Assembly: GCA_025399215.1 (NCBI GenBank)
Contig: MU621205.1
Location: forward strand, 1 to 52,206
Reading direction: 5' to 3'
Origin: Globomyces pollinis-pini
Taxonomy: Eukaryota > Chytridiomycota > Chytridiomycetes > Rhizophydiales > Globomycetaceae
Length of the DNA stretch: 52,206 nucleotides
Part shown: positions 47,997-52,206 of the stretch, one piece after another
How the letters are laid out: each line of letters opens with the position of its first letter
How positions within the stretch are numbered: the stretch's first letter is position 1
The notes under the pieces: model-generated
Databases searched by the model: none
What the model was told of the DNA's origin: nothing
What the model saw: the letters and a program-made list of their open reading frames with translations, nothing else
Translations under genes and position numbers: made by a program

Positions 47997-48559
47997 TGAA
48001 GTGATAAATTAATATTGTATTTGATTGTTTACTGATGAAACATCAGAATATTGAGTGAGTTTTGAATTGTTTGTTTGTTGTTGTTCGGAATCGGAAATTG
48101 TGAAAATAGGGTTATGAGTAACCCTTAGTACTCTAACACTTTAGCCATAAAAAGTTGAATCAAACAAGTAGAATTCAATTTGAAATGGTTGAAGAGTAAA
48201 TTGTATCCACTTTCATTAATGTTGGAACAGTGACGGTTCTTTTCTTGGGGTACTCTATTTTTATTGGTGTGTGTTCTGTTTTGGGTTCATGGCGTTTTTG
48301 ATTCAAAATGAGTCACGATGACGCCAAACTTACTGGGGCTATTCAGCGACCGGATTTCAATTCAGCATTATAAACCTAAAGTTCTTATACATAATCCTTG
48401 CTTAAAATATTTCATTAATTGTTTACATTTCTATCTTTGTTCGTTTGTCGTTTATTAAGAATATCGATCTTATTTAACTGGTTGTGTTGAGATGGATCGG
48501 TGTCGGCAAAGTCACATCTTATAAAAGTCACTACCTGCCTCATTTTTTACTTCCAAATA
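47997..48559. other. Intergenic region
   Basis: About 560 bp between the carrier stop and the next start, same strand. No ORF, repeat or RNA gene that I can support. Confidence 0.45.
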
Positions 48560-49872
48560 ATGAAAAGTCCTTTTATTTGGCAAAGGGTCGCTTCTTACTT
48601 AGAAAACCCTACTCCATTACTAAAAACTTGGAAATTCTCTAGAAACGCTGTTGCTACTACTGAAGCAAAATTACTATGGGTTCAGAATCAATTACCTGAC
48701 TGGTATCAACATACTTACGACTTGGATGACCATAATGAAAATGATTTGAATTATATCCTCACTCCGAAAGTAACACAACATTTAGTGAAGATTCATTCAG
48801 ATAAATTGCCGTTTAGTCAAGTCTGTGATATCTTACTCCGTTTGAACCACTTGTCCTCTCTAGACGAATTCTTTGAAGAACGTTTGGCATACTCTAGTCT
48901 GAATGATTTATTGCTAGCTACATTCGAAACTAAAAATCAAATGATATTGAAAACTGTCACCTCCAAATTCCCTGCCCAAAGCTTATCCGACATTTGGAAC
49001 CTTGTTCACCACACATTATCTCAATTTAATCAAGGTAACCGTCAATTTTTAGAAGACAATTTCGATTTTATATTGAACTGGGGAAAGTCTGTCATGGATG
49101 ATAATATCTTTATTATCTCATCCATTATCAATTTCATAGTTCAAAATGATTACAAAATTGATCATTTGAACACCATTTTACCATTTTCTCCGGAACATCT
49201 ATTCAATGTTCAACTTATCCATTGGAATCAATTTACAGACGTACAATTCCTGCATTTGTTATATTGGTCCATCCATCACAACTTGCTTGCAATTGAAAAT
49301 GATTTTGTTGCCTTTGATTTATTTGAAATTATACTACGAAATGATTTACACCAATGCTTGAAGTTTTTACTATCAAATGGATTGGAAATTTACGATGAAT
49401 GGTGTTTGTATTTGGCAACAAGTGCAAATTCTATTCAATGTGTTGAAATGCTCCTTTCAATTGGAATAAATCCGCACACCAATGATGATATCTGTATTTT
49501 TGACGCTGCAAAGTATGGCCATCCGAGGATTTTACTGAACTTTTTCAAATATTGGGAGAATGATCCTATACTGATTAAAAAAATTCTATACACTGCTATC
49601 GAATATGATCAAGTGTCAGTTATCAAACTCTTATTTAATGTAATAATATGTAACTAACCATGTAGTCCTCATCCATACCTGTTAAAGTTGATAAATATGC
49701 TTTATGGCTTGCCATACAACCACGAGAGAATCCGGCAAGAGATTCTGATACCAACTTAACGATTCTTCAAATTCTTTTACAGCACAATGATGAGACTAAG
49801 AAATATGTCATTATATGTAATGATAAAGATGAAGAAGTGGTTAAGAATTATAAAAGGCAGAGGATCTGTTAG
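48560..49872 (+). CDS. Ankyrin-like repeat protein (degenerate)
   Basis: Exons 48560-49639 and 49666-49872 (1287 nt, 428 aa; 26-nt intron). It starts MKSPFIWQRVASYLENPTPLL, which could be a diverged F-box-like helix pair. The C-terminal half holds helix pairs with ankyrin character: HQCLKFLLSNGLEIYDEW, NSIQCVEMLLSIGINPHTND, CIFDAAKYGHPRILLNFFKYW and EYDQVSVIKLLFN. These match the large families of degenerate ankyrin proteins in zoosporic fungi. There are no membrane segments. Specific function is unknown. Ankyrin identity is fairly clear; the F-box suggestion is weak. Confidence 0.7.
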
Positions 49873-51120
49873 TTTTAAGTTTGTTTCGGTGTATATTTTA
49901 AATAAATCGTATTACAAAGAGTTATCCTATCATACTTGACTGATCTAATCTTGCTTCACTGTTGCATAATAGGTTATTTGGAAAATTACATGTTAAATCG
50001 ATCAGGCTTGTACAATGACATATGAGCAACTTGGATCTCACAATTTATGTTTCCAAATAGGTTTTAGTGGCAATCGGCCCGAATACAACCCTTTTAAAGC
50101 TATTTTTTGCAGCGGTAAACGTATGGTTTTGGATAGTCCCATTAAATTTTTTGGTTACTTGTGTCTGTCGTACCCACCCCAATTTTTAATGATTATGACT
50201 CATGATCATGAATTATTCAAATTGATGAGTCATGTATTTATATAATTATGATTCATTTTGGGAACACTATAAACAACTTGGATCGTAAATCATGTGGGAT
50301 TATATTTAAACAAATGAATTATCTTATTAACCAGTCACTTTCATTAATTATATGAATGAATAAATGAATATTCATAATGATAGAATAGTTCACCTTAGAA
50401 TTAGAGCACACAATTTATTTACCAGTATAAGAATTGGAAACAACCTGGATGGACCAAAATAGATTCGGAGTATATCACAAAAATGTAATTTTTAAGAATA
50501 TCATATTGAACACTTTTATTATCCATTGGATAATTCCAAACGTGATACTATTCTAGTAATATCTAATCTATTTCAATACTCAACTCATACCAACAACATA
50601 TTTTCACTGGAAATTTGTTAAAATGAGAGTACTAAATGCCACAGAAAATAGATGTAAATGTATGTGCGCGTTAATTTATGAATTATAAAAGTATATAACA
50701 ACCTTATCGTAGTTCTTCTTGTGCTATTGTTTCTGCATAGCAGTCTGGAAAGCGATATTTATTTATGACCTAAGAAGGACCCGTATCAGGTCTTATTTTA
50801 ACGACGAATATAAAATACGGATTTATAAGTGATTCATTATCGATTTGATACTGAAAACAGTTATTTGCAATAGAATGGAAAGCTATAAAAATAATTCAAT
50901 TTCTTGACGTAATTCGGTTGGTAACTCGTATTGATTTCAAGATTGGTCAACGTTAGATCTTCATCGAAAGATCGAATTTATCATTTTTCCCTTTATACAC
51001 AACCTTGACCTACTAGATGTCCATATAAATAATTATTGGATTTCTCTATACACGATCCATATCGGAATGGTTTTATGAGAGACGTCAACAGGACACGTAA
51101 TCTTCTCACATAATTTTTGA
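49873..51120. other. Intergenic region upstream of 7TM copy C
   Basis: About 1.25 kb with only short frames (e.g. 50015-50245, 76 codons, no recognisable character). It contains one AACGCGCA (minus strand, 50665-50672). The last 27 bp match the upstream element of 7TM copy A. Confidence 0.45.
50665..50672 (-). promoter_or_regulatory. AACGCGCA motif (minus strand)
   Basis: Fourth non-coding copy of the octamer in the window, about 450 bp upstream of 7TM copy C. Function is inferred only. Confidence 0.2.
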
Positions 51121-52098
51121 ATGCCAAATAGCCTGCTTCTGGTTAATATTGCAACCAATATTCTTTCAGCTTTATCGCTCGCGATATCTCTTTTATTGGA
51201 TATCAAAAATCGGAAAACATATGGCCTATCGAATCCAAATGGCATTTTTGGAGTAATTATGCGAATCGCATTTTTCATTTGGAATATTCTATCTCCAATT
51301 GTGTTAAACCATGCCGAAAAATATGTTGTTGAAGGTGCTTCGATTGCTGAACAGCGTATTGGAATTACGAGTGTGTTCTGTATCTTACAAATGGCTGTTT
51401 CCCTTGGTGTTATGTGCTTATTTGCAATATTTTTCTACTATTGGATTTCCATGTCGGCATTGTTGCCAAAATCTAAACTGGTTGGTAATGCCAAAACTTT
51501 TGTTGATCAGTATCCATTAGCTATTCCCATTTTTGTTGCTGTTTATTATCTGGTATATCTTATCTTCTTTTTTGGGCCTTTGCTGATCTGGAAAGGTCAA
51601 TTGCTGCAATACTCGTTCTGGAGACCAATGTGTCAAGCTGCAGTTCAAATCTTGCTTGAATGTTTTCTGGTTCCGGTCCTCTTTTATTTTATCTACGCAC
51701 TTTTCACATACATCGCTTCAAAATCAACGGTTGGAAATTCAGGAGGCACCTCAATGTTCGACAATGTATCTCAAGCACTGATAAGAATTATTTGTACAAA
51801 TATCCTTTTAATTATATATTTGGCATTGGCTCCAGCTACATTATTGGTACTTGATAGTACCTTAATCTTCCACGAAATCCCATTGACTCATCCACTTTAC
51901 ATGAGACCAGCTCCCACAATGTCCACTTGCACCACAGGCTTTTCTTAACCTTACAGGCTTTTCTGTATCTTTAATTTACCTGGGTAAATACATTGTAGTG
52001 GTAACAAATTGTTCTTGTATTAATATCCAGAAAAAGTCTCTTCCATTATCTGTTCCAAGTCGAAAGAAAAGCGCTACTACACATCAGGTCGAGTATAG
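51121..52098 (+). pseudogene. 7TM-like family, copy C, with +1 frameshift
   Basis: Homologous to copies A and B (closest to A: IATNILSALSLAISLLLDI, NILSPIVLNHAEKY, YYWISMSALLPKSKLVG). The exons would be 51121-51983 and 52031-52098 with a 47-nt intron at the conserved site. The sum, 931 nt, is one more than a multiple of three. Comparison with copy A places one extra T near 51929 (ACT T GCA CCA CAG), after which the frame hits TAA at about 51946, removing the last helix and tail. Downstream sequence, splice signals and tail (SKSKEKRYYTSGRV) remain intact once the T is ignored. It is therefore either a very young pseudogene or a sequencing error. Confidence 0.7.
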
Positions 52099-52206
52099 AG
52101 CTTTGGATTAAGACATCTGAACAACAATGCAAAACTTCCAAAGAAGCCCTTACGTATACAAATATATAATTTTCAATATTAAGAATAAAAGCTGCAAAGA
52201 AATACT

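Noticed and set aside
50015..50245. 76-codon ORF in the last intergenic region
   Set aside because: No recognisable motif, no upstream signals and no splice partners; consistent with chance.

Overview
This is a gene-dense, AT-rich nuclear scaffold fragment from a eukaryote. It is most likely a zoosporic (flagellated) fungus of the chytrid type. The fungal assignment rests on an Osh3-type GOLD-PH-ORD protein, a BIM1/X325-like copper protein, a giant DUF3712/Tag1-like protein and a fungal 7TM protein. The flagellum is implied by an outer-dynein-arm docking protein (ODAD4/TTC25), which zygomycetes and Dikarya lack. Species cannot be named from the sequence alone. Standard stops (TAA, TAG and TGA) all end genes here.

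Layout. 0-10 kb: 3' end of a T/E/V-rich prenylated protein, a RING-coiled-coil protein, a MAP4K/GCK kinase, a membrane-anchored Cu/Zn SOD, gankyrin, a CHCHD2/MIX17-like twin-CX9C protein with a perfect heat-shock element, and ODAD4. 10-16 kb: DIM1 (U5 snRNP 15 kDa), two copies of an unrecognised 7TM-like family, an assembly gap, a BIM1-like GPI protein, and ALG13 head-to-head with an AlkB dioxygenase. 16-30 kb: cohesin SCC3/STAG, a cyclopropane-fatty-acid-synthase-like protein, Osh3, a tiny membrane protein and a C2-class 3 lipase. 30-43 kb: one 12.7-kb gene for a roughly 4,100-residue DUF3712 repeat protein, with a second assembly gap inside a recent tandem duplication. 43-52 kb: a DUF7703-like 7TM protein, duplicated coding-like remnants, a truncated haemoglobin, prefoldin 5, an SLC25 carrier, an ankyrin-like protein and a third, frameshifted copy of the 7TM family.

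The most striking property is intron size. I hand-spliced about 95 introns, and in every multi-exon gene the summed exon length is an exact multiple of three (except the visibly frameshifted copy at the right end). Nearly all introns are 24-36 nt, typically GTA...CTAAY...YAG, with a branch-like motif only a few bases before the acceptor. The few longer ones (57, 65 and 70 nt) each split exactly into two back-to-back mini-introns. In ODAD4 the two halves are separated by a 1-nt exon that is needed for the conserved reading frame. Conventional gene callers with a minimum intron length of 30-50 nt would break almost every gene here.

The genes are mostly unlinked housekeeping functions (proteostasis: prefoldin, gankyrin; splicing: DIM1; chromatin: SCC3; lipid: Osh3, CFAS, lipase; redox and metal: SOD, BIM1-like, trHb). 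Many are arranged divergently with only 5-35 bp between start codons. Accessory content sits around 10.8-14.2 kb and 43-45 kb and at the right end.
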